From Streptomyces sp. DH41 (GTDB lineage Bacteria; Actinomycetota; Actinomycetes; Streptomycetales; Streptomycetaceae), in contig NZ_JARVKY010000005.1 in NCBI RefSeq assembly GCF_029813785.1, forward strand, positions 310,001-374,000: a stretch of DNA of 64,000 nt, read 5' to 3'. Under the pieces are notes generated by a model. The model did no database searches. It was given only the letters and a program-made list of their open reading frames with translations, and was not told the DNA's origin. This document shows positions 1 through 8,539 of the stretch, piece by piece (position 1 is the stretch's first letter; the number at the start of each line of letters is the position of its first letter). The position numbers were made by a program, and so were the translations under genes.

Positions 1-2
1 TC

Positions 3-1208
3 GGAACGTACGACTCGCAGTCCGCCGCGACGACCGAACGCACCCGCCTCCGGACGGCCGGCTACTCGGGATCCGCCGTGTACACGGGCTGGGACGGCGA
101 CGCCACGGACCGCGGCCCATGGCGCGTCGACGTGCTCACCATCGACCCGCGCAGGTTCCGCGGGAGCCTCGACGCGTCGTACGGCCCCGACCTGGAGCAG
201 CGGGAGACCACCAGCGAACTGTCGAAGTCGGCCGACGCGACCGCCGCCGTCAACGCCGGATTCTTCGTCCTCGACCCCAAGGCGGGCGCGCCGGGCGACC
301 CGGCAGGCGTGGGCGTGTACGACGGACGCCTGCTGAGCGAGCCGGTGGCCGGCCGCCCCAGCCTGGTGATCCACGACAACGGCCGGCGAACGGACGTCAC
401 CCGTCTCACCTGGCGGGGCCAGGTCACCGGCCGGGAGTCCACCCTCCGCCTGAACGGTGTCAACCGCGTCCCCGGCCTGATCCGCAACTGCGGCGGCACC
501 GAGGGCGACGTTCCCACCGCCCTGCCCCTGCACGACGTGACGTGCACCAACCCCGACGAACTGGTCGCCTTCACACCGGACTACGGCCGGCACACTCCCC
601 AGGGTGAAGGCCTGGAGGCCGTACTGGACGCCCACGACCGGGTCGTGGAGCTGCGCTCACCACGAGGCGGAGAACTCCCGCCGGGCGGCAGCTCGGTCCA
701 GGCAACCGGCCGGCGCGTCGCCGACCTGACCGCCCTGGCACACACGGGCCACCGCCTCCGCGTCAGCACGACCCTGCTCGACGAACGCGGTCACCGCGTC
801 TCACCCTCACCCCGGACCGACATCCTGAACGCGGGCCCCGAACTCGTCCGCGACGGACGGCTCCACGTCACGCCCGCCACCGACGGCATGGTGCACCCCG
901 GCGACCCGAGCTGGTACTACGGCTGGGTCCACAAGCGCAACCCGCGCACCCTGGCCGGAGTGGACGCCGCCGGCCGCACCGTCCTGGTCACCGCCGACGG
1001 ACGCAGCACCGACTCCCTCGGGCTCAGCATCGGCGAGAGCGCGAAGGTCGCCAAGTCACTGGGCCTGCGCGACGCGGTCAACCTCGACGGCGGCGGTTCG
1101 ACGACGATGGTGACGAACGGCGACGTGATCAACGAGCCGTCGGACGCCGCAGGCGAACGCCCTGTCGGCGACGCGTTGCTGATCCTGCCCCGCAGGCACG
1201 GGAACTGA
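3..1208 (+). CDS. Phosphodiester glycosidase family protein, 5' end outside window
   Basis: The reading frame is open from the first bases of the window, so the gene starts upstream and only its last ~400 codons are present. The C-terminal part has the layout of the NAGPA/DUF2233 phosphodiester glycosidase family: an asparagine-rich core (AAVNAGFF near codon 85), a GVNR-type segment, and the diagnostic C-terminal NLDGGGSTTM motif (bases 1079-1108). The first ~35 visible residues (tyrosine/glycine rich, ending SGSAVYTGWDGD) resemble the SPOR-like repeat region that often precedes this domain in actinobacterial secreted members. Such proteins cleave GlcNAc-phosphodiester-type linkages outside the cell; the substrate here is unknown. 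A short tandem repeat and then a secreted esterase gene follow on the same strand. Confidence 0.85.
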   Translation, partial: GTYDSQSAATTERTRLRTAGYSGSAVYTGWDGDATDRGPWRVDVLTIDPRRFRGSLDASYGPDLEQRETTSELSKSADATAAVNAGFFVLDPKAGAPGDPAGVGVYDGRLLSEPVAGRPSLVIHDNGRRTDVTRLTWRGQVTGRESTLRLNGVNRVPGLIRNCGGTEGDVPTALPLHDVTCTNPDELVAFTPDYGRHTPQGEGLEAVLDAHDRVVELRSPRGGELPPGGSSVQATGRRVADLTALAHTGHRLRVSTTLLDERGHRVSPSPRTDILNAGPELVRDGRLHVTPATDGMVHPGDPSWYYGWVHKRNPRTLAGVDAAGRTVLVTADGRSTDSLGLSIGESAKVAKSLGLRDAVNLDGGGSTTMVTNGDVINEPSDAAGERPVGDALLILPRRHGN

Positions 1209-1224
1209 CGTCCAGGTCCCCGCA

Positions 1225-1300
1225 CGAAGACCCGGAGACCCGAAGACCCGGAGACCCGGAGACACAAACCCCCGAAGACACGAAGACCGAAGACCCGCAC
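1225..1300. repeat. Short GA-rich tandem repeat between glycosidase and esterase
   Basis: Degenerate 8-9 base units of the type GAAGACCCG / GAGACCCG run through most of this intergenic stretch, ending just upstream of the esterase ribosome-binding site. No stem-loop terminator is obvious. The repeats could vary in number between strains. Confidence 0.7.
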
Positions 1301-1339
1301 CACAGCGCGACGAACAGCAACCCACCCCAGGGAGCCGCA

Positions 1340-2362
1340 GTGTCCGCGAACGTGCCAACAACCGTCCTGCCCGCCTTCAGAGCCAGGGTCCTCCTGATCC
1401 TGGCCGTACTGCTGGCCACCCTCGCACCGACCGCCCCGGCACTGGCCACCGGGCAGCAGGGCGCCGCCCGCCCCGGCGCCGAAGTCGTCGCCGTCACCCA
1501 GGTGGCGGACCGGCAGGTCGACCTGTCGGTCCGCTCGACGGCCCTCGGAGGCCGCACGGTCAAGGTCCGTCTCCTGACCCCGGACGGCTGGAACCCGCAC
1601 GACCGACGCCACCGACAGCAATGGCCCACCCTCTGGCTGCTGCACGGCTGCTGCGGCGACTACACGTCGTGGACGAGCATGACGGACGTGGCGCGGACCG
1701 ACAGCCTGCGCGACGTCCTGGTCGTCATGCCCGAGGCCGGCTGGAACGGCTGGTACAGCGACTGGTGGAACCACGGCGAGGGCGGCGACCCCGCATGGGA
1801 GACCTTCCACACCGTGGAGCTGCGCCGCCTCCTGGAACGTGACTGGGGCGCGGGCACCAACCGCGTGGTGGCCGGCCTCTCCATGGGCGGCCAGGGCGCC
1901 CTGCTGTACGCCGCCAGGCACCCCGGCATGTTCAGGGCGACAGCGGCCTACTCCGGTTCCGCGCACCCCCTCCTGAACGACGAGTCGGTCGACCGCGTCA
2001 TGGGCTTCTTCGCCGGCCAGGACAACGACCCGCTCCGCGTCTGGGGCGACCCGGTCGCCCAACGCCACATATGGCGGGCCCACGACCCCTTCCACCTCGC
2101 CAAACGACTCCGGTCGATCCCGGTCTACCTGTCCTGCGGCGACGGCACCACGGGACCCCTGGACACACCAGGGAGCACCAGTGCTCTGGAGGCCGACTTC
2201 AACCGGCAGAACCACGCCCTCGCCGCGGAGCTGAAGCGGGTGGGGGCACGGCACGTGACCACCAACTTCTACGGCCCCGGAACGCATGGCTGGGCGTACT
2301 GGGAGCGGGAGCTGCACGCTTCGCTGCCGATGCTGCTGAGGGCGCTGGGCAACGGCCACTGA
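1340..2362 (+). CDS. Secreted alpha/beta-hydrolase esterase (antigen 85/esterase D-like)
   Basis: The 340-residue protein starts at a GTG preceded by AGGGAG. Residues 1-36 form a Sec signal peptide (hydrophobic LLILAVLLATLA core, cleavage after TAPALA). The mature part is an alpha/beta-hydrolase of the esterase D/antigen 85 type: LLHGCCGDY supplies the oxyanion region, GLSMGGQGAL carries the nucleophile serine (bases ~1876-1905), and GTHGWAYWE near the C terminus carries the catalytic histidine. It probably hydrolyses or transfers acyl groups outside the cell; the substrate is not predictable. The following gene is convergent. Confidence 0.88.
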   Translation: MSANVPTTVLPAFRARVLLILAVLLATLAPTAPALATGQQGAARPGAEVVAVTQVADRQVDLSVRSTALGGRTVKVRLLTPDGWNPHDRRHRQQWPTLWLLHGCCGDYTSWTSMTDVARTDSLRDVLVVMPEAGWNGWYSDWWNHGEGGDPAWETFHTVELRRLLERDWGAGTNRVVAGLSMGGQGALLYAARHPGMFRATAAYSGSAHPLLNDESVDRVMGFFAGQDNDPLRVWGDPVAQRHIWRAHDPFHLAKRLRSIPVYLSCGDGTTGPLDTPGSTSALEADFNRQNHALAAELKRVGARHVTTNFYGPGTHGWAYWERELHASLPMLLRALGNGH

Positions 2363-2442
2363 ACCGCGGCGGCCACGGCCGGCCAAGGGCACGGCACGAC
2401 CGGCGGCGACCCCCGCCGACCGACGCGTCAGTGCCCGGCCGG

Positions 2443-2913
2443 TCAGGGGCGCGGGCCGGTCAGGGGCTCGGGCCGGACGGGCCCGCGGTACGGCAAGGTC
2501 TGGTTGTAGACGACACTGGTGGTCGTACTGCCGAAGCCGGCCAGCTCGTCCATGAGGGTCTCCAAGTGCCCCATGGACGTCGCGGCCACCTTCAGCGTGT
2601 AGCAGTCGTCCCCTGTCGTACGCAGGCACTCCAAGATCTCGTGTCGCTCGTCGAGCAGTCGCCGCAGCGGCTGGTGGCGGTTGCCCGGGTACTTGAGACG
2701 GACGACGGCGAGCACCGGATAGCCGACCTTCGCCAGGTCGACCGTCGCCCGGTAGCCGGTGATGACACCCAACGCCTCCAACTGGCGTACCCGCTCGGTG
2801 GTGGCGGACGGGCTGAGATTCACGCGCCGCCCCAACTCGCTGAGGGAGACGCGGGCTTCCTGCTGCAACTGGCTGATGATCGCCCAGTCGACGTCGTCGA
2901 GATTCGCGGCCAT
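2443..2913 (-). CDS. Lrp/AsnC family transcriptional regulator
   Basis: The 156-residue protein has the standard Lrp/AsnC layout. An N-terminal winged HTH (residues ~4-52, DDVDWAIISQLQQEAR then LSELGRRVNLSPSATTERV) is followed by an alpha/beta RAM domain (~65-145) that usually binds an amino acid. It is divergent from the LLM oxidoreductase/deaminase pair across a 93-base gap, the usual arrangement for a local regulator. The gap holds the imperfect palindrome AGAAGCATCTTCA, a plausible but unproven operator. Ligand unknown. Confidence 0.9.
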   Translation of the reverse strand: MAANLDDVDWAIISQLQQEARVSLSELGRRVNLSPSATTERVRQLEALGVITGYRATVDLAKVGYPVLAVVRLKYPGNRHQPLRRLLDERHEILECLRTTGDDCYTLKVAATSMGHLETLMDELAGFGSTTTSVVYNQTLPYRGPVRPEPLTGPRP

Positions 2914-3006
2914 TGCGCGAGCCTACCGGCAGAATCACGGCAGAAACCCGTAAGGACCAGGAGAAGCATCTTCAGTCCCTGGTGATCGCGGGGATAACCT
3001 CCAGCC

Positions 3007-3804
3007 ATGCAACTTGGCGTCAACGTACCGAACTTCGGACCCGGGACCGACCCCGGCGTGCTGCGCGAGTGGGCCCGGACCGTGGAGGGCCTCGGCTTCG
3101 ACCTCCTCATGGTGTCGGACCACGTGACCGTCACGCCGGACGTGGCCGAACGGTACCCGGAACCGTTCTACGAGCCGTTCACCACACTGTCCTGGCTGGC
3201 CGGTCTCACCACCAGGGTGCGCCTCGGTACGACCGTACTCGTCCTGCCCTACCGGCCACCGCTGCTCACCGCCCGCATGGCGACCAACCTCGACCGGCTG
3301 AGCGGGGGCCGGCTCGTCCTCGGAGTGGGCGTCGGCTGGGCGCGCCAGGAGTTCGACGCACTCGGCGTACCCTTCGGCGCACGCGGCAGACTCACCGACG
3401 AGCACCTGGAAACCCTGCGGAGCAACAACCCCACCTCCGTACCCATCTGGGTCGGCGGCAACAGCGAGGCCGGAATCCGGCGCGCCATCGGACACGGTGA
3501 CGCCTGGCACCCGTTGCACGGCACCCTCCCGTGGATGCGCTCGGTCCTGGCCCAACACACCCTGCCGGGGTTCGCGCCCCGCATCGCCCTGAGACTGACC
3601 GGCACGCCGGTCGACGATCCCGAGCGCATCGCCGGCGTCGGCACCCTCGAACAGGTCCTCGACGACCTCGACCAGCTGCGAGCGCTCGGCGCCGAAACCG
3701 TCGTACTCGACCCCTACCGCGGAGACCCCGAAGAGACCCGGCGGCCCGACGCGGCCTGGCAGGCGCTCACCGCCGTCGCCACCCATCGAAGGACGACATC
3801 GTGA
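3007..3804 (+). CDS. LLM-class F420-dependent oxidoreductase
   Basis: The 265-residue protein begins MQLGVNVPNFGPGTDPG and has the luciferase-like monooxygenase (LLM) barrel signature: MVSDHVTV near residue 36, a TRVRLGTTVLVLPYR strand around 76, and RLVLGVGVGWARQEFDALGV around 100-120. These features are typical of the F420-dependent branch in actinobacteria (TIGR03619-like). It is slightly short for the family. Its stop codon overlaps the start of the deaminase gene by four bases (GTGA), so the two are translationally coupled and probably act on one substrate. The divergent Lrp regulator is the obvious candidate controller. Confidence 0.85.
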   Translation: MQLGVNVPNFGPGTDPGVLREWARTVEGLGFDLLMVSDHVTVTPDVAERYPEPFYEPFTTLSWLAGLTTRVRLGTTVLVLPYRPPLLTARMATNLDRLSGGRLVLGVGVGWARQEFDALGVPFGARGRLTDEHLETLRSNNPTSVPIWVGGNSEAGIRRAIGHGDAWHPLHGTLPWMRSVLAQHTLPGFAPRIALRLTGTPVDDPERIAGVGTLEQVLDDLDQLRALGAETVVLDPYRGDPEETRRPDAAWQALTAVATHRRTTS

Positions 3805-4235
3805 TCAGCACCGCCGACGAGGCACTCCTGCGCCGCGCGATCGCCGTCGCGGCCCACGCAGTCACCCTGGGGGACGCCCCCTACGGCTCCCTGCTCGCCG
3901 CCCCGGACGGCACGGTCCTCACCGAGGCCCACAACACGGTCCGACGCGACGACGACATCACCGCCCACCCGGAACTGAAGCTCGCCCGCTGGGCAGCCCG
4001 CGAACTCACCCCCGACACCGCCTCACGCACCACCCTGTACACCAGCTGCCAGCCCTGCGGCATGTGCGCGGGCGCCCTCGTCCGCTCCGGCCTCGGCCGC
4101 GTCGTCTTCGCGCTCTCCACCGAGCAACTCGTCGAACTCAACCCCCAGTCGGGCGCCTGGCCGACGATCCCACACGACGGACCGGCCCTGTTCCCCGAGG
4201 CCCGCGCGCCGCTCGACGCGTACTACCTCTCCTGA
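3801..4235 (+). CDS. Nucleoside/cytosine deaminase family protein
   Basis: The 144-residue protein starts at a GTG overlapping the LLM stop codon. It has the zinc-dependent deaminase fold: the first zinc ligand/proton shuttle is in AHPELKLA, where most relatives have HAE, and the second is the PCGMC (PCxxC) motif near residue 78. It should deaminate a base, nucleoside or related amine. HPE in place of HAE marks a divergent subgroup, so the substrate may not be cytosine or guanine. Coupling to the LLM oxidoreductase suggests a short heterocycle-catabolic or detoxification route. Confidence 0.85.
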   Translation: MISTADEALLRRAIAVAAHAVTLGDAPYGSLLAAPDGTVLTEAHNTVRRDDDITAHPELKLARWAARELTPDTASRTTLYTSCQPCGMCAGALVRSGLGRVVFALSTEQLVELNPQSGAWPTIPHDGPALFPEARAPLDAYYLS

Positions 4236-4391
4236 TGACCGCGGGACAGGGGACCGTGTAAGGACGATGTCGAGTGCCTGCTTCTCGATCCCGGCTCGCG
4301 AACCTTGGTGCGCATGGCTCTCCCGACTGGCACCATGGCACCCGGTATCCGCGCTCGGGCTGTCGGGCGCCGTGGCTGACGAGGGGGAACG

Positions 4392-4790
4392 GTGGAGGAC
4401 TGGATCTACATCCTCAACCCGAACAAGGACACCCTGGACGGGGAGCCCTCCACCAGCGAGACCATTCACCGCCTCGCCCGTGAGGATCCCGAACTCGACC
4501 TTTGGCTGAGCCGGTGCAACCGCATGAACAAGGGCGACCGCCTGTGGTTCTTCTTCACTCACCCCACGTCGGCGGTCGCCGCCGTCGCCGAGATCGACGA
4601 GGTTCCCTACGAGGACCCCGAGGACCCGGAGTACGGCTACCGCGTCTACGTGACCCTGTTGCCCGAGCCGACGGAGGCACTGTTCGGCAACCCCGTGCCG
4701 AGGGAGGACCTGCGCCTCGGTCAGGTGAGGTCGGTGCAGAAGGTGAAGTCGGATGCGCTGCCCCTGCTGCTGGCACGGGCAGGGCTGTGA
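4392..4790 (+). CDS. EVE/PUA-fold-like hypothetical protein
   Basis: The 132-residue protein starts at GTG within GGTGGAGGACTGG. It is rich in aromatic residues, with WIYILNPNK at the N terminus, KGDRLWFFFTHP at ~48-60 and a strand-turn-strand YRVYVTLLPEP. This pattern resembles EVE/PUA-like domains, which bind modified bases, but sequence alone is weak evidence. No signal peptide or membrane segment. It is convergent with the SMI1-like gene. Function not established. Confidence 0.6.
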   Translation: MEDWIYILNPNKDTLDGEPSTSETIHRLAREDPELDLWLSRCNRMNKGDRLWFFFTHPTSAVAAVAEIDEVPYEDPEDPEYGYRVYVTLLPEPTEALFGNPVPREDLRLGQVRSVQKVKSDALPLLLARAGL

Positions 4791-4894
4791 GCAGCAGCGC
4801 CCGGCATGGCGCGGGAGACATACGGAACTCCCGTTGACGACCACCAAGATCGACGCGGACAACTGCCTTCTGGCCACGAGATGGTCGTCCCCAT

Positions 4895-5004
4895 GACTCC
4901 CGAGAGGCTGTGGCGATCACTCCGTCCGAAGGGGTCGCCGCGGCGCCAGATCCCTGGACAGCTCACTGCGCCAGTCCTCGCTGAGCCTGTGGCGCAGGAC
5001 GGAC
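4895..5004. repeat. 110-bp direct repeat, copy A (3' end of SMI1-like gene)
   Basis: This stretch covers the last ~28 codons, stop codon and ~22 downstream bases of the SMI1-like gene. It matches bases 8395-8504 at 94 of 110 positions by hand alignment without gaps. Because the similarity crosses the stop codon it reflects a DNA duplication, not just protein conservation. Confidence 0.85.
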
Positions 5005-6773
5005 GCCGCGGCGACCGGCAACGGCAGTCGGAGGAAGCGGCGTAGCGCGTCCGCTGCGTCGGCTCGTAGCTCCCAGGCCTCGAAGTCGTCCCGAGTGACA
5101 GGAGGTTCGGGTGCGTCCCGCTCTCGACGCCAGGACGGTTCCAGTGCCGGCCGGGCCGCCGCTGCTTCGGCCGCGAGACTTCGCATCAGCAGGTCCAGAG
5201 GACTGTCCTCGGCGAGCTCCGGGGTCTCACCGCGGTCGACGACCGCCAGGACCCGTGTCACTTCGGGGAAGGTGTCAAGGCCCGTCTCCGCGGCGAGTCT
5301 GCGCAGCTGCGCGGCCATCGCCGTACGCAGCCGGGGCGTGGGCGTGCGCTCGACCAGCGCGCCCAGATCGAATCGACGTACCTCCGAGGGAGGACGGCAC
5401 GACCACTCGGGGAAATCATCCAGGACAGGTAGGACGAGGCCACTGAGCAGTGGCTCGTCGAGCGCGCGCTCGAGGTCGAAGCCGATGCCGAACCCGCCCC
5501 GCAGGCCGGCGAGGAAGTCCACGTACGCGGTGGTCGACCCGGGCCAGGGATCGACTCCGATCGACCGCACCTCCGTGCCGTCCGGGAGCCGCACATAGTC
5601 CTCCCGCGGCGACGAGACAAGGCGGTCATGGGCGCCCTGGGCGTGCGGGAGCCCGTTGACGTACACGGTGAGACGCACCTCCGGGCCCCGCTTGGTCAGG
5701 GCCACGATCCGGGTGCCCCGGGACAGCCTGCGCAGTACCTCCGGGCGGGTCAGCTGCTTGGTTCCGGCGCTCTGCACAAGGAACCCCCAGTCACCGCACC
5801 GGCCTGCGCGTACCAAGGGCCGGGACGCCGCCCAAGGACTCGCCGCGGACCGTTCGGCCTGTGCGTGGGTGCGTTCACGGATGGTGTCCCGCTGCACCAC
5901 GCCCGCACGCAGCAGCAGTTCCTCCGCCGTCATGCCTTCGGCGAAGACCAGGTCCGGCTGGCGGGGCCCAGGCGTCCGTGACCTCCCGGAGCCGATCGTG
6001 ATGTACGCCCCGCTCTGCGGCGGCTCCGACTCCGGCTCCGGTTGCCGGCGCACCGGTTCGGGCTTGGGCTCGGGCTCGGGCGTACGCGTGGCAAGCTCGA
6101 GCAGCGAGGTGGGCCGCGCTTTGACGGTGCGCGTGGCCTCCTCCCAAATCAGCTTTCCGTCGAAAGCCAACGGAACCCGGCCCTCGACGGGCAACCGCCG
6201 TTCCAGAGCCTCGGCGAACGCGAACAGAGCCGCACCCAGCGAGGTCCAGCCGGTGAACGAGGGAGCGTCCTCGTTGAAGTAGCGCCCTACGCGCCCGTAG
6301 TCGTCGCCCTCGCGGCACGTGAGGAACAAGCCGTCCTGGGCGTCCCAGGCGACGCCATGGGTGATCAGCAGCCACTCGTGACGCCAGTAGGCGTTGAGCT
6401 CGGCCTCCTCGTCCTCGTCCTCCTCCTCGTCCTCATCGTCGTCGTCGTACTCGTCCTCGATGTCCTCAGCCATGGACCGCAGGAACAGAGCGTGGTTCAC
6501 GATGTCCGCGACACCGGCGAACGGGCCCTTGAGTGCGAACTCCGGCGCCCCCTCCTTCAGCTCGACACCGTCGTGGCAGCGGAGCGAGGCCACGAGCTCG
6601 GGGTGGAACGTCACCCCGAGCCGCCGCTCGGCATCCGCTATCTCGCCAGGAGAAGCGGGCGCCCGCAGCCATGCCCGGCTCAGCGGAGCGTGTTCCGAGA
6701 GCCAGGCGTCGATGCGCGCCCAGGAGTCTTCTACGGTCGGCAGCGGGTCGGTTGTGGCAGTGGTCGACGTCAT
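4917..6773 (-). CDS. SMI1/KNR4-type immunity-like protein, long form
   Basis: The 618-residue protein begins MTSTTATTDPLPTVEDSW. Residues ~15-215 match the SMI1/KNR4 pattern found in toxin-immunity and regulatory proteins: PGEIADAERRLGV, then LRCHDGVELKEG and a tryptophan-rich segment. They are interrupted by a run of about 20 Asp/Glu residues at ~100-122. A proline/glutamate-rich linker (~235-260) leads to a second domain (~300-470) with alternating Gly/Arg strands that is common in Streptomyces paralogues of unknown role. Cytoplasmic. A polymorphic-toxin immunity function is possible, but no toxin gene is adjacent. Its 3' end is duplicated at 8.4 kb. Confidence 0.75.
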   Translation of the reverse strand: MTSTTATTDPLPTVEDSWARIDAWLSEHAPLSRAWLRAPASPGEIADAERRLGVTFHPELVASLRCHDGVELKEGAPEFALKGPFAGVADIVNHALFLRSMAEDIEDEYDDDDEDEEEDEDEEAELNAYWRHEWLLITHGVAWDAQDGLFLTCREGDDYGRVGRYFNEDAPSFTGWTSLGAALFAFAEALERRLPVEGRVPLAFDGKLIWEEATRTVKARPTSLLELATRTPEPEPKPEPVRRQPEPESEPPQSGAYITIGSGRSRTPGPRQPDLVFAEGMTAEELLLRAGVVQRDTIRERTHAQAERSAASPWAASRPLVRAGRCGDWGFLVQSAGTKQLTRPEVLRRLSRGTRIVALTKRGPEVRLTVYVNGLPHAQGAHDRLVSSPREDYVRLPDGTEVRSIGVDPWPGSTTAYVDFLAGLRGGFGIGFDLERALDEPLLSGLVLPVLDDFPEWSCRPPSEVRRFDLGALVERTPTPRLRTAMAAQLRRLAAETGLDTFPEVTRVLAVVDRGETPELAEDSPLDLLMRSLAAEAAAARPALEPSWRRERDAPEPPVTRDDFEAWELRADAADALRRFLRLPLPVAAASVLRHRLSEDWRSELSRDLAPRRPLRTE

Positions 6774-6873
6774 TCGATCACCTTAGGAGTGACCTCTGAC
6801 ATCACCCGTCGGGCCGACCCCCGTACGTCACCGCGGTGGGCGCGGTCCGGGCGGCGGGGCGGCTGTCGTGCCG

Positions 6874-7389
6874 TCAGGCAATGATGATGTTGCTTGACGT
6901 GATGTGATCGTCCTTGCCGGCGTCGTCATACACGGAGATGTGGTACCCAGCGCCTTCGCTGAGGTTGTAGTCCTGGGTCGTGTACTCGACGGCGGCGGAC
7001 GTTCCGGGCGCTGAGACCAGTGGTCCCACCGGGTAGACGTTGGAGACCGTCGCGTACGCGAGCTGGACGTAGAAGGTGTCGCCGTCGTTCTTGGTGTCGT
7101 AGACCCAGAGCTTCTCACCGTACGGGTGCCACTCGATCTTGCCCAGCCAGGCTCCCGAGTCGGGGTGGTACAGGTTGATCTTGACGGCCTTTCCGTCGGG
7201 GTCGTGGCGGAAGTACGTGCCGTCGTACGAGTCGCCGACGGAGCACGGGCAGTTGTCCGTGTCGACGTACTTGAACGTGGCTCTCGGGTCCGGGTTGTAA
7301 GCCTGCGCCGAAGTAGCCGTGCCGAGGGCCGTCCCCACCGTGAGCAGTGCTCCGGTGAGCAGCGCACCCAACTGTCGTCTGATCCTCAT
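6874..7389 (-). CDS. Small secreted protein of unknown function
   Basis: The 171-residue protein starts MRIRRQLGALLTGALLTVG with a clear Sec signal peptide (cleavage near AQAYNP). The mature part is beta-rich, with Asp/Tyr/Gly-rich stretches (TFKYVDTDNCPC, WVYDTKNDGDTFYV) and a CPC motif. I do not recognise the family. The gene is divergent from the reductase gene at 7789 and just upstream of the SMI1-like gene on the same strand. Confidence 0.75.
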   Translation of the reverse strand: MRIRRQLGALLTGALLTVGTALGTATSAQAYNPDPRATFKYVDTDNCPCSVGDSYDGTYFRHDPDGKAVKINLYHPDSGAWLGKIEWHPYGEKLWVYDTKNDGDTFYVQLAYATVSNVYPVGPLVSAPGTSAAVEYTTQDYNLSEGAGYHISVYDDAGKDDHITSSNIIIA

Positions 7390-7788
7390 CCGTACTGCTC
7401 CTCCCTCGCGGGTTCCCCGCTCATCGGCGAACCCCTGGCCTTGTCAGGCACATGGTCCGCCAAGAGGGCACCACAGGGACCCTGGATAGTTGCAGGGTGA
7501 CTCCGCCGCACCCCGGAGTTCACGCGGACCGGAACGACAGTCAGGGGCCGCGGAGAAGCAGTGGTCCTGACCGCCGGACACGTCCTGACCCTGACCTTGG
7601 ACGCAAGAGACGTGGCCGTTTCGTCCGGATGACCGAGGCCGCCGGAAGGGATCGGGCGACGACCGATGAGTTTCTCCGTGTTCCGCAGTCAGAGATCATG
7701 GTCGGTGCGCCGCAGCTACGAGTGTGGCGGCAGCGTGCACCGACCGAACCCGCTGAGAACCGGACACGAGATACCGAGGATCCCTCTA
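7390..7788. other. Divergent intergenic region, no gene recognised
   Basis: About 400 bases separate the secreted-protein gene (minus) and the reductase gene (plus). The only clear element is GAGGAT, about 8 bases before the ATG at 7789. In-frame upstream extensions of the reductase (to 7666) look non-native in composition. No repeat, tRNA or hairpin was found. Confidence 0.5.
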
Positions 7789-8361
7789 ATGCGCACTCTG
7801 ATCAGCACCGCCTTCATCTCGCTCGACGGCGTCGTGGAGGCCCCGGGCGGCGAGCCCGGCTACCGCAACTCGGGGTGGACCTTCAAGGACGTCGAGTTCC
7901 TTCCCGAGGCCTTCGGCATCAAGGGCGAGGAGCAGAAGGTAGCCACCGCGATACTGATGGGCCGGACCAGCTACGAGGCATTCAGCCCCGTGTGGCCCGA
8001 CATGGAGGACTTCGCCGGCTACAAGGTGATGCCGAAGTACGTCGTCTCCACCACCCTCACCGGGGACGACCTGGTGTCGAACTGGGGCGAGACGACGATC
8101 CTGCGCTCACTCGACGAGGTCGCCGCGCTCAAGGAGACCGAGGGCGGCCCGATCATCGTCCACGGCAGCGCCTCCCTGAACCAGGCCCTCTCGGACGCCG
8201 GCCTGATCGACCGCTACCACCTGATCGTCTTCCCGCTCCTGCTCGGTGCGGGCAAGCGGCTCTTCAGCGCCACGGACAAGGACACGCAGAAACTGAAGCT
8301 CGTCGAGCACGAGGCCTACGCCAACGGCCTGCAGAAGAACGTCTTCGACGTCGTCCGCTGA
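7789..8361 (+). CDS. Dihydrofolate reductase/RibD C-terminal-like protein
   Basis: The 190-residue protein starts at ATG 7789. The N terminus MRTLISTAFISLDGVVE is the standard opening of DHFR-like/RibD-C reductases in actinobacteria. AILMGRTSYEAFSPVWP and IIVHGSASLNQAL are the two cofactor-binding segments, and FPLLLGAGKRLF is a family signature. These proteins bind NADPH and reduce unidentified substrates; most are not true folate reductases. GAGGAT precedes the start. Confidence 0.88.
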   Translation: MRTLISTAFISLDGVVEAPGGEPGYRNSGWTFKDVEFLPEAFGIKGEEQKVATAILMGRTSYEAFSPVWPDMEDFAGYKVMPKYVVSTTLTGDDLVSNWGETTILRSLDEVAALKETEGGPIIVHGSASLNQALSDAGLIDRYHLIVFPLLLGAGKRLFSATDKDTQKLKLVEHEAYANGLQKNVFDVVR

Positions 8362-8394
8362 CAGGGTCCCCGCGCTCGCCCTGCCGTCGCACCC

Positions 8395-8504
8395 CACTCC
8401 TGAGCGGCTGCGGCGATCACTCCGTCCCACGTGGTCGCCGCGCCGCCGGATCCCTGGCCGGCTCACCGCGCCGGTCCCCGCTGAGCCCGTGGGGCAGGAC
8501 GGAC
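8395..8504 (-). pseudogene. Duplicated 3' fragment of the SMI1-like gene (copy B)
   Basis: Read on the minus strand, bases 8417-8504 encode SVLPHGLSGDRRGEPARD then PAARRPRGTE and a stop. This aligns residue for residue with the C terminus of the SMI1-like protein (SVLRHRLSEDWRSELSRD then LAPRRPLRTE, stop at 4917). DNA identity is about 85% over 110 bases, including ~22 bases after the stop. No upstream part of the domain remains, so it is a remnant left after recombination or replacement by the gene at 8540-9610. The offset between copies is exactly 3500 bases. Confidence 0.8.
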
Positions 8505-8539
8505 ACGCTCCCACGAGATGAACTGGTGCTTGCCGGCTC

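Noticed and set aside
7666..7788. Longer N terminus for the DHFR-like protein
   Set aside because: The family begins at the MRTLISTAFISLDG segment, which has its own GAGGAT ribosome-binding site.
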